Shown here: piece by piece, positions 42,214 to 50,772 of the stretch
Numbering within the stretch: position 1 is the first letter of the stretch
How the letters are laid out: every line of letters starts with the position of its first letter
Source of the DNA: Candidatus Thorarchaeota archaeon
GTDB taxonomy: Archaea; Asgardarchaeota; Thorarchaeia; Thorarchaeales; Thorarchaeaceae
Assembly (NCBI GenBank): GCA_011365025.1
Contig: RDOF01000016.1
Coordinates: 1-64,000 of the forward strand
DNA length: 64,000 bases
Reading direction: 5' to 3'
Made by a program: the position numbers and the translations under genes
Notes under the pieces: model-generated
What the model was told of the DNA's origin: nothing
The model's database searches: none
Seen by the model: only the letters and a program-made list of their open reading frames with translations

Positions 42214-44046
42214 TTGTGCGGCATCACCGGAATCGTTGGTAGAAATCGGAGCAATATTGGTGAAATACTAGTCACATGTAGCCGCAAGCTTACCTACCGT
42301 GGCTACGATTCTGTAGGTCTTGCAGCTGTTCACAACGGTAGGGTAGATCTTCGAAAAGAAGTGGGCACAATCGATGAAGTTGACAAACTTCTCGGTCTTT
42401 CAAAAATGCAAGGAGACCGCGGAATTTCTCAGCTCCGGTGGGCAACATATGGTGCTCCAACCAAGACCAATGCCCAACCGCATTTTGGTTGCGATCAGAT
42501 GCTCTACGGTGCCCATAACGGCAATATCCATAACTACGTTGAGTATCGCCAAGAACTGGTGGATTCCGGTCATATCATTCGTTCCGAAAATGATGGCGAG
42601 CTTTGTGTACATGCTGTTGACAAATATCACGAGCAAACCGGCGACATGTTTGAGGCTGTTCGATTGTCAACAAGGGATTTGCAAGGCGCATATGCTTATG
42701 CTGTTGGTCGAGCTGATGAGAGAGAAATTTATGCAGTAAAAATGGGATCAACTTTGGTTGCTGGGCAAGCGGAGTCCGATACAATTGTGTCAAGCGACCT
42801 GCCTTCTATCCTCCCTCTAACCAACAATGTGGTTTACTTGCAGGACGGCGAGATGCTGCGTCTCACTCCAGAGTCTATTGAGGTTTTCAGGATAGAGGAT
42901 GGCAAACAACTTGACCGTAGTCCTGAGCATAGCGGAGTTGATGCACATGCAGCTGAGAAAGGTGGCTACCCCCACTTTATGCTGAAAGAGATCAATGAGC
43001 AAGCGAAGGTAGTTGAGGACTTGGTCGGCATCCTGCAAAGCTCACGAAGTGATCAATGGCTCAATCTTATTGAAGATGCTTCCCGCCGCTATCTTGTTGC
43101 TTGCGGCTCTTCGTACAATGCTGGAATTGTTGGTACCTATTACTTCAACAGATACGCTGGGATACCACTAATCCCTGCTATCGGCGGACAATTCGAACCC
43201 ATGTATGGCAATACACTTGACGACGATAGTTTGGCGATTCTTGTTTCGCAAAGTGGAGAAACAAAGGACATCCTGAACGTTCTGAACCTAGTTAGAGATC
43301 GCAATCGCGGAAAGACACTTGGCGTTCTGAATGTCATTGGCAGCACACTCATGTTCAACGCTGATTCGTATATTCCAATGGCATGCGGGTATGAGGTCAG
43401 TGTTCCAGCGACAAAAACGTACTATTCACAGACCGTAATCTTCGCCTATTTGGCAGCCAAACTTGGCGAGAGAAATGGGCATCTGGACACCTCAGAGTCT
43501 AAGGAGTTGATCACCAATTTATCAAAGGATCTTCCATCTCTAACGCAAAAGACTATCGACAGAACTGGAATCCTGACCAAGAACTTGGCTCAAACCATGG
43601 TGGGAGAGAATGACCTCTACTGCTTGGGCTACGGGTTTACCGATGGTGTGGCTAGAGAGGGTGCACTGAAGATTAAGGAGATTTGCTACAACCACTGTGA
43701 GGGCATGTATAGTAGCGAGTTTAAGCATGGGCCGTTGAGTATCGTAACGAAAGGATACCCCCTGATTTTCGTTACAACAACGGAGGATAGCTGGATGGTC
43801 ATTAACCATTTGAGCGAAGTCAGAGTCCGCGGCGGCCGCACTATTATCGTTGGTGAATACGAAGAGAAGCTCAGTCACTACGTGGATTCTAGCAAAGACT
43901 ATCTTATAGTTCCAAACTCCACTCTCTTCTTGAATCCGATACTCGATGTTATTCCCTTGCAGATGCTAAGCTACTATCTCTCTGTTGACTTGGGTATAAA
44001 TCCCGACTTGCCCCGAAATCTCTCAAAAACCCTCACAGTAGACTAA
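42214..44046 (+). CDS. glmS: Glutamine--fructose-6-phosphate aminotransferase
   Basis: Amidotransferase of 610 aa, the usual size, making glucosamine-6-phosphate from fructose-6-phosphate and glutamine. The N-terminal glutaminase starts CGITGIVG; its Cys must be the first residue after Met removal, so TTG at 42214 is preferred over GTG 42205 although the latter would give MKTLCGITG. The glutaminase block holds QLRWATYGAPT and AHNGNIHNY. The two SIS isomerase domains carry LVACGSSYNAG and VSQSGETKD, and later KEICYNHCEGMYSSEFKHG. Its stop overlaps that of the convergent unknown gene by 4 bp. It supplies amino sugars for cell-surface glycans, as does the DegT gene. Confidence 0.93.
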   Translation: MCGITGIVGRNRSNIGEILVTCSRKLTYRGYDSVGLAAVHNGRVDLRKEVGTIDEVDKLLGLSKMQGDRGISQLRWATYGAPTKTNAQPHFGCDQMLYGAHNGNIHNYVEYRQELVDSGHIIRSENDGELCVHAVDKYHEQTGDMFEAVRLSTRDLQGAYAYAVGRADEREIYAVKMGSTLVAGQAESDTIVSSDLPSILPLTNNVVYLQDGEMLRLTPESIEVFRIEDGKQLDRSPEHSGVDAHAAEKGGYPHFMLKEINEQAKVVEDLVGILQSSRSDQWLNLIEDASRRYLVACGSSYNAGIVGTYYFNRYAGIPLIPAIGGQFEPMYGNTLDDDSLAILVSQSGETKDILNVLNLVRDRNRGKTLGVLNVIGSTLMFNADSYIPMACGYEVSVPATKTYYSQTVIFAYLAAKLGERNGHLDTSESKELITNLSKDLPSLTQKTIDRTGILTKNLAQTMVGENDLYCLGYGFTDGVAREGALKIKEICYNHCEGMYSSEFKHGPLSIVTKGYPLIFVTTTEDSWMVINHLSEVRVRGGRTIIVGEYEEKLSHYVDSSKDYLIVPNSTLFLNPILDVIPLQMLSYYLSVDLGINPDLPRNLSKTLTVD

Positions 44047-44429
44047 TCCTTGTCACCCGTTTCACCAATTCGAATTGCTCTCATCTCGGATGAAACTACA
44101 TTTCCGGCGTCAAATCCTTCTCTAATATCCACAAGTTCCTCATTTGTGACGCAAAACACCCCTACTAGCTTCGTACTATCAGAAAGTGCCCATTGTCCAT
44201 ATATCGAGCGTTCATCCGCAATCTTGCACTCAAGTAAACCCATAGTGCCTGAGCTTGACCACCAATGAAGACAGCTTGATCTGTGGCCAAATTCCTCAAT
44301 CATATCAGTCCATAGGATTTCAAGCTTGGTTGGCCCGTGGTGATTCCTGAAGGTGATCAGAATATTCCCTGAATTACTGCGCATTTTTTCTTTGATGCGG
44401 TCCGTTTCGGCTTGTGAAAACAGGGTCAT
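44043..44429 (-). CDS. Protein of unknown function
   Basis: Small soluble protein of 128 aa from ATG 44429 (a GTG at 44441 is an alternative). The N-terminal helix is SQAETDRIKEKMR; strands such as NILITFRNHHGPTKLEILW and KLVGVFCVTNEELVDIREGF suggest an alpha/beta fold. No signal peptide or membrane segment; the many Trp, His and Cys (HRSSCLHWWSSSG) might be a binding pocket. It ends by overlapping the convergent glmS stop. No family is recognised. It is divergent from the ATP-grasp gene, 46 bp apart. Confidence 0.5.
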   Translation of the reverse strand: MTLFSQAETDRIKEKMRSNSGNILITFRNHHGPTKLEILWTDMIEEFGHRSSCLHWWSSSGTMGLLECKIADERSIYGQWALSDSTKLVGVFCVTNEELVDIREGFDAGNVVSSEMRAIRIGETGDKD

Positions 44430-44475
44430 AAATATCAACACTCCAAAGGAGAAATGCCCCTAAAAACAGCACGCT

Positions 44476-45420
44476 ATGAATAAAAGCAATGACAGCTTGA
44501 AATCCTTGAGGCGTAGTTTCTTGGCAGTGGTTCGCAAATCAAAAATCGGGCTCTTCTCCTCCGATCCATGGTCTGGACGAATGGATGCTCTGAAGGTGGA
44601 GCTAATAAAACTTGGCGTGGAGCCAATCCGGGTCATCCCTTGGCTTGTGTCTCGGCACGGCTCAACCCGAACTCATCAGATAACTTGTGAAGATGAAGAC
44701 CTATCTTCGGTCGATGCAATTATCGTTCTGGACCTGGGCGCATCGGATATAGGGGCTTTCTTCAATAGGGTTGGCGTCTTGTCGGCTCTCACGGAGATGG
44801 GCGTTGAAATAGTGAACTCTGTATCTTCCATCCTTCTAATGCGGAACAAGGCAGAATCCATGAGAAAGCTAATATCTGCTGGGCTTCCCGTGCCTAAGAC
44901 GCTAATCACTGAGTCAATTGAAGATGCTGCCGAGTTTGTGCGGTCTCATTTCCCTTGTGTGCTCAAGCCCATAACGGGATTTGGTGGTATTGGTGTTCAG
45001 TTGATTGAGCGTGACTTTGATTTGGATAACATATACGACTACTTGAAATTCCATAGTCAAATGTTTGGCAAAGGTGCCTATTTGCTACAAGAATTCGTGA
45101 GATCCCCTGGTTTCGATATCCGTGCGTTTGTTTTGGACAATGAAGTCATCGGAACAATGCAGCGGCATGGCCATGACGGAATTATAACCAATATTCACAG
45201 TGGTGGGACACCCAGGCCAAATGACATAGATGTGACGGATATTGCAGTCCAAGCGGCGCGGTCGGTAAAGGGACGAATGGTTGGAGTGGACATAATCCCA
45301 GATATGTCAGGTGACTTATGGGTTCTCGAGGTGAATGCCACTCCGGGTTGGAGCGGGCTGGAGAAGGCCACTGGCAGCAATGTCGCGGCTATGGTTGCTG
45401 ATGTCATTTCAAGGATATAG
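44476..45420 (+). CDS. ATP-grasp ligase, RimK/LysX family
   Basis: ATP-grasp enzyme of 314 aa. Motifs are the N-terminal preATP-grasp strand VRKSKIGLFSSDPWSG, the ATP-binding VLKPITGFGGIGVQLIER (Lys and glycine loop), YLLQEFVRSPGFDIRAFV (adenine contact and Arg), and the Mg2+ segment WVLEVNATPGWSGLEKAT. This pattern is that of RimK, LysX and CofF/MptN, which ligate Glu or an amino acid to a carboxyl group on a cofactor, protein or LysW. No lysW or cofactor operon is adjacent, so the product is unknown. Confidence 0.85.
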   Translation: MNKSNDSLKSLRRSFLAVVRKSKIGLFSSDPWSGRMDALKVELIKLGVEPIRVIPWLVSRHGSTRTHQITCEDEDLSSVDAIIVLDLGASDIGAFFNRVGVLSALTEMGVEIVNSVSSILLMRNKAESMRKLISAGLPVPKTLITESIEDAAEFVRSHFPCVLKPITGFGGIGVQLIERDFDLDNIYDYLKFHSQMFGKGAYLLQEFVRSPGFDIRAFVLDNEVIGTMQRHGHDGIITNIHSGGTPRPNDIDVTDIAVQAARSVKGRMVGVDIIPDMSGDLWVLEVNATPGWSGLEKATGSNVAAMVADVISRI

Positions 45421-45469
45421 TTCGCCTGTTTCCGCCGAGTAACCCTGAATTTTCCGTTCCCATGCATAC

Positions 45470-45478
45470 ATTTTTAAG
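45470..45478 (+). promoter_or_regulatory. TATA box for the coiled-coil gene
   Basis: ATTTTTAAG, with the transcription start expected near 45501. This leaves a leader of about 84 nt. Confidence 0.55.
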
Positions 45479-45500
45479 AAGGTCCAAAGCGTGACCGGTA

Positions 45501-45584
45501 AGAACACGCCTCTCTAACGTGTGTTAGGGGTACGAAATCCGCCCTCTCCGGAGGGCTGCAAAACGAAGTTCTGAGGCACGAAGT
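45501..45584 (+). promoter_or_regulatory. Structured 5' leader upstream of the coiled-coil gene
   Basis: The leader holds two perfect hairpins. ACACG / CGTGT closes a 9-nt loop (45504-45522), and GCCCTC-TCCG-GAGGGC forms a 6-bp stem with a tetraloop (45541-45556). A directly repeated ACGAAGTT follows (about 45563 and 45578). This is far longer than the leaders elsewhere in the window, which suggests post-transcriptional control or a small RNA. No known riboswitch class matches by eye. Confidence 0.45.
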
Positions 45585-46616
45585 TTGACAGAAGCGGCCG
45601 AAACAAAACCAGAGGACATTGAATACCTTCGAGCGACTCTACGTGAGCTGAAATCTCAGGCAAGAGATGATCTTGAGATATTGCGAAGGAATCGGGACAG
45701 AATGCGCGAATACAAAGTGATTCGCGATGAACATAACAAGGAAGTACGAAATCTTATCGAGTCTGTGAAGGCTGAGCGTGAAGCTCGAGACCAAATAAAC
45801 AAGGATATTGCCGAGGCGAAGGACCGTCGGACAGCAATCCACGCACAGCTCAAGAGCGTTTATGATGAGATTCGAGAACTCCGTAGCAATATTGTTGGGA
45901 GTCCTTCTAATGACCAACGACGCATGATGCGCAGAGTTGAGGAGTTGGAATGGCGACAACAAACTGAGCAGCTGTCCATTGAAGAGGAAAGGCAGATTGT
46001 GGAGGAGATAGCCTCTATTGAGGCAAAGCTCGTAAAGATTGGTCAAGAAAAGGAGAAACAGGACCGAATTAGTGAGCTACGAAGACTCGCTCGCAGACTC
46101 AAGGAAGAAGCCTCAGATGCCCATCAGAAGGTTATGGAACTTTCAGAACAATCTCAGATACACCATCAGGAGGTTGTTAGAATTCGTCCCCAACTAGAGG
46201 AGTTCAAGAGGTCAGCAGATACAGCTCATCAGAACTTTGTTGCTGAACTGAAGAAAGTAAAAGAGGGCGAAGCCAAGTTAAAGGAAGTTCGCACTCAAAT
46301 CGATGATATCTACGGGAAAATACGCAAGTATCAGTCCGAACGGAAGGGCGCCGAGGAGAAGGAACGAAGAGATCAACAGAGAGAAGATCAGCAGGAACGA
46401 GTTGATGCTGCTGTGGAGAAGCTTCAATCTGGTAAGCGACTTACGTTTGACGAGTTCATCCTTGCCCAGCGTAGCGTTTCTGATGACAAGAAGCCCAAGA
46501 AACGCAGAGGTGGCAGGGAAGGTGACCGGAGCGACGATTCTGACAAGATGGCATCTGATGGTCATGCCGAGCCTCCAGAAGAAGAAGACATGACATCAGA
46601 AGCCTCTGAGGAGTAA
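45585..46616 (+). CDS. Archaeal coiled-coil protein (COG1340-like)
   Basis: Highly charged protein of 343 aa that is almost entirely alpha-helical coiled coil from about residue 10 to 275, with repeated E/K/R heptads (EYLRATLRELKSQARDDLEI, KAEREARDQINKDIAEAKD). The last 60 residues are a hydrophilic, probably disordered, acidic/basic tail (KKPKKRRGGREGD). The layout matches the archaeal COG1340 family of uncharacterised coiled-coil proteins. The TTG start at 45585 has GAGG 8-11 nt upstream. It may organise protein complexes or interact with ribosomes or DNA; nothing shows which. It is preceded by an unusual structured leader and followed closely by the DMT-RAM gene. Confidence 0.75.
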   Translation: MTEAAETKPEDIEYLRATLRELKSQARDDLEILRRNRDRMREYKVIRDEHNKEVRNLIESVKAEREARDQINKDIAEAKDRRTAIHAQLKSVYDEIRELRSNIVGSPSNDQRRMMRRVEELEWRQQTEQLSIEEERQIVEEIASIEAKLVKIGQEKEKQDRISELRRLARRLKEEASDAHQKVMELSEQSQIHHQEVVRIRPQLEEFKRSADTAHQNFVAELKKVKEGEAKLKEVRTQIDDIYGKIRKYQSERKGAEEKERRDQQREDQQERVDAAVEKLQSGKRLTFDEFILAQRSVSDDKKPKKRRGGREGDRSDDSDKMASDGHAEPPEEEDMTSEASEE

Positions 46617-46690
46617 GATGCCAGCGCCAGGTGGTTCTCGGGTCTTCCCATGATTTCCCCTTAGGCGTCCAACTCGTGGAGGAATTGCAT

Positions 46691-47950
46691 TTGAGTAGTG
46701 TGAGTCAGCGTCCGGTTGGCGGACGTTCAATTATTACTCTCTTCTACATACTCGCTCTGGGTTCGGGAGTAATGAGAACGTTTTCTGTTGCCTTTGACAT
46801 AGTGGCTCTTAGAACGGTTTTTTCGGAACCGGTTGGTTTTGGATTTCTCTCCCAATGGACAAGCCTGGCTGTGACATTCGCAGCTGTGTCGATTCTGAGT
46901 TTAAAGAAAGAAAACCAAGGTAAGAAGCGGCCTTTGGGCTATAACCTGGACCCGGATTTTGGGAGGTTCCATCTTCTGCCCAAGACCCCGATGCTTTACC
47001 TAGCAATTGCGGGTTTCTTTGCAGGAATCTCGACATTCTTCTACTACACACTTGTTGGCTCTGCTGAAGCCGCCAATGTTCTTCCCTACGGACAGCTGGT
47101 AGTCATCTATCTCCTGTTGGGTGACTTGCTTGCCGAAAAGGATACCCCAACCATAATAGAGATACAAAGCATTCTCTCTATTCTCTTTGGTGCGCTGTTA
47201 GTTGGTATGAATGCGGGAGGATTTGACCTTCTTACTATTTTCATTGTTCTTGTTCCCATGAATATTTCGTCTGCATTCTATACCTATTTCCAGCGCAAGA
47301 CTAAACGTCACGAGTTGACCCCTGGACTTAGAGTGGATTCCCTCAATATGCGGCTTTGGTCACTTCTATTCCTTAACATATCATTTAGTGCTCTTGCTAT
47401 ACCGGCCTTAGCCCCGGAAACTTGGCAGGCAATGAGTCAGGCATTTGTTCCCTTGCTGGGATATATGATAGGGTCCTCACTAACTGCATTCGTGTCAATT
47501 GTCATGTATGTGAGGGCTCTCGGGCGTGGCTCAATGGCCGTAGTGAATTCCCTTTCATCAATCTCGGTTGTGTTGGGTATTCCGCTAACTCTTATTGGCA
47601 ATTTCCTAATCCCTGGGGCATTTGGCGAATTGCCCTCGGAAACCTATCTGATGGTACTTCAGGTTCTTGGAATCACTCTTATTATGCTCGGAGTCATCTC
47701 TCTACAAGGCTCGGATGTAAGAGCGATGGTGCTCATCAAAGTCAAACCCCAAACTGGTGATTTACTCCCTGAGCTCTATGACATTAAAGGAGTGGAATCT
47801 GCCGCAGCAATGGCTGGCGTTTATGATTATATGCTAAGCATTAAGAGCCGCAGTCTTAGCAAGACGCGTACAGGGATTCTAAAGAAGGTTCAGGCCATTC
47901 CTCAGGTTCAAAGCATTGAAACGATTATGATACTGAAAGACTACAGGTAA
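46691..47950 (+). CDS. DMT/EamA-type permease fused to a C-terminal RAM (Lrp/AsnC effector) domain
   Basis: Protein of 419 aa. About ten membrane helices form an EamA-like drug/metabolite transporter (segments include MLYLAIAGFFAGISTFFYYT and MAVVNSLSSISVVLGIP). The last 77 residues (343-419) are cytosolic and match the RAM domain of Lrp/AsnC regulators: VRAMVLIKVKPQTGDLL, the GVYDYML strand, and VQSIETIMIL. RAM domains bind amino acids, so the domain could gate the transporter. TTG 46691 is preferred because GGAGG lies 8 nt before it; the longer start at 46631 has no ribosome site. A separate RAM protein begins 17 bp later. The fusion is not one I know as standard. Confidence 0.8.
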   Translation: MSSVSQRPVGGRSIITLFYILALGSGVMRTFSVAFDIVALRTVFSEPVGFGFLSQWTSLAVTFAAVSILSLKKENQGKKRPLGYNLDPDFGRFHLLPKTPMLYLAIAGFFAGISTFFYYTLVGSAEAANVLPYGQLVVIYLLLGDLLAEKDTPTIIEIQSILSILFGALLVGMNAGGFDLLTIFIVLVPMNISSAFYTYFQRKTKRHELTPGLRVDSLNMRLWSLLFLNISFSALAIPALAPETWQAMSQAFVPLLGYMIGSSLTAFVSIVMYVRALGRGSMAVVNSLSSISVVLGIPLTLIGNFLIPGAFGELPSETYLMVLQVLGITLIMLGVISLQGSDVRAMVLIKVKPQTGDLLPELYDIKGVESAAAMAGVYDYMLSIKSRSLSKTRTGILKKVQAIPQVQSIETIMILKDYR

Positions 47951-47967
47951 TCAATGGAGGTTCGGAA

Positions 47968-48216
47968 TTGAGTGACAAGGTTCGTGCATATGTATTGGTA
48001 GAGGTTGAAATTGGAAAGACAGACCATGTTGTTGAAGAACTAAGGAAGATCGATGAAGCTACAAGAGTAGCAGTGACCACTGGAATTGTCGATATTGTCG
48101 TGCTGCTTGAAGTGGATACCCTAGAGGCTCTTTATGACGTGACTGTTCACAGAATCCATGCTATCCCAGGAATCAAGGACACATCTACCGCCGTAATTGA
48201 GAAAATGATAAACTAG
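47968..48216 (+). CDS. Stand-alone RAM domain protein (Lrp/AsnC effector-binding)
   Basis: Protein of 82 aa consisting of a RAM domain only: AYVLVEVEIGKTDHVVEEL, the loop TGIVDIVVLLEV, and HAIPGIKDTSTAVI. It lacks the HTH of Lrp regulators, so it cannot bind DNA by itself, but RAM domains oligomerise and bind amino acids. It follows the DMT-RAM permease by 17 bp, with GGAGG upstream of its TTG start, and is clearly co-transcribed. It probably pairs with the RAM domain of the permease to sense a small molecule. Many archaea have such single-RAM proteins. Confidence 0.85.
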   Translation: MSDKVRAYVLVEVEIGKTDHVVEELRKIDEATRVAVTTGIVDIVVLLEVDTLEALYDVTVHRIHAIPGIKDTSTAVIEKMIN

Positions 48217-48302
48217 TTTCTCTTGGCCTTAGCCAGTGGGTTTAATATGCAGAGTTGGTTTCTATCAGAATCAGACGCAGATTATTCGCATAGCGATTCG
48301 AT

Positions 48303-49277
48303 TTGACTAAATGGGTGGTTAATTTGGAAGCACAAGCAGAAGTCACGATTTCAAAGCTCACTAAGAACTTCGGAGAAATATGTGCCGTTGACCATATGGA
48401 TTTGCAGGTACCAATGGGCTCCATCTTTGGTCTTTTGGGTCCAAATGGCGCAGGCAAAAGCACAACCGTTCGTTTGCTGTGTACTTTGCTAAAACCTGCA
48501 GAGGGCACTGCTACAGTTGCGGGTTACGATATTCTTGAAAGCCCAGTTCAGGTTCGGGAGGTTACCGGGATTATGCCTGAAGAAGGCAATCATACCTTGT
48601 ATCCTGGAATGTCTGCCTACGACAATCTGCAGTACTTCGCTCGTCTTTACAGTGTTGATGAAGAAGAGATTCCTGGTAGAATTCAGGATCTTCTGGAGTT
48701 CATGGATCTCTGGGAGCGAAAAGACTCCAAGGCCGGAGAATTGAGCACCGGTAATAGACAAAGATTGGCGCTTTGCCGGGCCTTGCTTCACCAGCCCAAG
48801 GTCCTTCTACTAGACGAACCTACGGCAGCTCTTGATCCAGTGGCAGCCAAACGTGTTAGAGAGCTTATCCTGAGTCTCTCTCACAAGTATGGGCAAACCT
48901 TCTTCATTAATAGCCACAATCTTGCGGAGGTTCAGCGTATTTGCGACAGAGTGGCTATCATCGATGATGGCAAAATCATCCTTGAGGGTGAAATGCATGA
49001 GCTTCGGGGAAGGCTTCGGTCCAAGCAGGAGTTCAGAATCAGAGTTGCAGGCGATGTGAAACAAGCAGTAGGCGTATTGGAGCAATATAGTTTCGTTACG
49101 TCGGTTTCCATTGAAGTTGATTCTCTTCTGGCAGAGATACATGACCCGATTGTGAACAACACAACGCTGATACGTGCCTTACTGGATGCAGGGGTAAAAA
49201 TAGTGGAGTTTGCCGAGGAGGAAATGACACTGGAGGACCTCTATTTGGATACAATCCTAGGAGGTGCCGAGAAATGA
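48303..49277 (+). CDS. ABC exporter ATP-binding protein
   Basis: ATPase of 324 aa of the NatA/CcmA type. Walker A is GLLGPNGAGKSTT (about residues 41-53), the signature is LSTGNRQRLALCRAL, and Walker B is VLLLDEPTAALDP. Unlike most members (LSGGQ), the signature has Thr and Asn, a variation seen in ABC-2 systems. The C-terminal extension after residue 240 (IRVAGDVKQAVGVLEQYSF) is the usual accessory domain of this subfamily. It overlaps the next gene by 4 bp (ATGA), so ATPase and permease are translationally coupled. The TTG start is provisional; TTG 48324 is another choice. Confidence 0.9.
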   Translation: MTKWVVNLEAQAEVTISKLTKNFGEICAVDHMDLQVPMGSIFGLLGPNGAGKSTTVRLLCTLLKPAEGTATVAGYDILESPVQVREVTGIMPEEGNHTLYPGMSAYDNLQYFARLYSVDEEEIPGRIQDLLEFMDLWERKDSKAGELSTGNRQRLALCRALLHQPKVLLLDEPTAALDPVAAKRVRELILSLSHKYGQTFFINSHNLAEVQRICDRVAIIDDGKIILEGEMHELRGRLRSKQEFRIRVAGDVKQAVGVLEQYSFVTSVSIEVDSLLAEIHDPIVNNTTLIRALLDAGVKIVEFAEEEMTLEDLYLDTILGGAEK

Positions 49278-50029
49278 GCCGCAATAAATCCGTGGTTGTT
49301 GCAATGGCTGACCTGAAGGCCGCCATGCAGGTTCGATTTGTGAAATACGGCCTTCTTGGTTTAGGTGCCTTGGGACCAATAAGCGCTGTGGCAACAGTTG
49401 TTACTACTATAGTTCTTCTCCCCCCTGGTCCTGACGCAGACATGCTTATAGCTTACATTGGCCCAACAGTAGCTTCACTGCTGATGATGTTTGGAATAAT
49501 CCCAGCATCCATGATTTCAGCGAACGCGCTCGTCGGCGAGCGAGAGCAGAAGACTCTTGAGCCGCTCCTCGCCACTCCTCTGACCGATCGGGAGTTACTA
49601 GTAGGGAAGATGCTGAGTTCTCTGATTCCCAGCTCTATTCTGCTACTCGGCGGGACATTGGTCTCAATTGTAGCTGAGAATATTATCTTCGCATTACTTG
49701 GCTACCCCTTCTATCTAATCCCTGATCTGGTAGGTATTTTCATGATCGTGGCTGGCGGTCTCTCTCTGATTATAGCGGTCGTCTGTTTCATGATAGTTAT
49801 AAGCGGACGTGTTTCAAGGGTCTACGAAGCCTATCAAACGACATCAGTAGTTGTTCTAATTGCATTCATACCGATGATTCTGCCGCTGATGTTTTTCGAA
49901 TCTGGACTTGAAGACGCAGTAATGCTCTCTAGCATTGTTACTGTTCTTCTCTCTGTTTTGTTGATGGTTGTCCTATTCTTCTTGGCAATCACCCGCTTCA
50001 ACAGGGACCGACTAATATCAATGGTGTGA
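49274..50029 (+). CDS. ABC-2 type exporter permease
   Basis: Membrane protein of 251 aa with six helices, of the NatB/ABC-2 family: GLLGLGALGPISAVATVVTT, TVASLLMMFGIIPASMISAN, and later helices. The cytosolic loop with GEREQKTLEPLLATPLTDRE is the coupling-helix segment typical of the family (ERE-x-GTLE-x-LL-x-TP). It partners with the ATPase encoded directly upstream to form an exporter or a membrane-remodelling system; the substrate is unknown. A perfect inverted repeat follows the stop. Confidence 0.88.
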   Translation: MSRNKSVVVAMADLKAAMQVRFVKYGLLGLGALGPISAVATVVTTIVLLPPGPDADMLIAYIGPTVASLLMMFGIIPASMISANALVGEREQKTLEPLLATPLTDRELLVGKMLSSLIPSSILLLGGTLVSIVAENIIFALLGYPFYLIPDLVGIFMIVAGGLSLIIAVVCFMIVISGRVSRVYEAYQTTSVVVLIAFIPMILPLMFFESGLEDAVMLSSIVTVLLSVLLMVVLFFLAITRFNRDRLISMV

Positions 50030-50036
50030 AAATGGC

Positions 50037-50060
50037 GGAGGACATGCTCTTTTGTCCTCC
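50037..50060. terminator. Inverted repeat between convergent genes, probable terminator
   Basis: Perfect 7-bp stem GGAGGAC / GTCCTCC with a 10-nt loop, lying between the stops at 50029 (plus) and 50070 (minus). The loop has TTTT; the tract after it is only weakly T-rich, so termination may be shared by both strands. Confidence 0.55.
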
Positions 50061-50069
50061 ACTCCTTAT

Positions 50070-50597
50070 CTAGACATCAACTTCTCTTAGTCCGGTTGGA
50101 TACCGCTTGGCAAGGTCTCTATAGATTTTCTTGAACCTTGTCAGCTCCTCCTTATGATGATCCTTTATGGTGCCAATCACCTTGGCAGGAACGCCAACAG
50201 CAATACTCTCGGTAGGTACTTCAAATCCTTGCTTCACTACTGCACCCTCTCCAACAACAGCCCACTCCCCAACTGTGGCATAGTCTGACACAATGGCACC
50301 CATTCCCACGACTGCCTCGTCCTTTACGGTCGCATTATGAACGATACATCCATGACCCAACGTAACATTATTTCCGATGGCTGTAATCTCACCTGGCCGT
50401 GCGTGTACTACTACGTTGTCTTGAATGCTGCAGCCATCGCCCACTCTAACCTCTCCATAATCACCTTTGACTACGGCACCTGGGGCGACATAGCATTCAT
50501 CACCAATGCTCACCCTACCAATCACTGATGCCGAGCTTGAAACGTAGGTGTTGCTTCCAATAACTGGGGTTCTTCCTTCAAACTCGTAAATGGTCAT
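50070..50597 (-). CDS. Gamma-class carbonic anhydrase-like left-handed beta-helix protein
   Basis: Protein of 175 aa with hexapeptide repeats forming a left-handed beta-helix (VIGRVSIGDECYVAPGAVV, TVGEWAVVGEGAVV). The zinc ligands are placed as in the Cam family: His in NVVVHARPG, and two His in LGHGCIVHNATV at the family's 5-residue spacing. Arg and Gln in EVRVGDGCSIQDN fit the active-site pair. It could be a CO2 hydratase, but many relatives lack activity. The C-terminal helix KEELTRFKKIYRDLAKRY assists trimer packing. ATG 50597 is chosen as the start of the conserved protein; ATG 50606 is 3 codons longer. Confidence 0.85.
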   Translation of the reverse strand: MTIYEFEGRTPVIGSNTYVSSSASVIGRVSIGDECYVAPGAVVKGDYGEVRVGDGCSIQDNVVVHARPGEITAIGNNVTLGHGCIVHNATVKDEAVVGMGAIVSDYATVGEWAVVGEGAVVKQGFEVPTESIAVGVPAKVIGTIKDHHKEELTRFKKIYRDLAKRYPTGLREVDV

Positions 50598-50772
50598 CTT
50601 TACCACCGATGAAATCTTGGCCGGCTGTAGATATTAGATTGAAGGTATGTGCCATTTGTCACGGGAAAGCAAAATAGCTGGCGAAAACAACGCCGCTTTG
50701 GACTTCCGAAATCTTATAGGGTTGTTCGTGAGCTATAGGTCCAATCCCTAGGCAATTCTGAGGTGCCAACTA

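Noticed and set aside
45481..45560. tRNA-like segment (GGGGTACGAAATCC resembles a T-arm; ACACG/CGTGT an anticodon stem)
   Set aside because: The anticodon-like loop is 9 nt instead of 7, no acceptor stem closes it, and no CCA-adjacent pairing is found. It is kept only as a structured leader.
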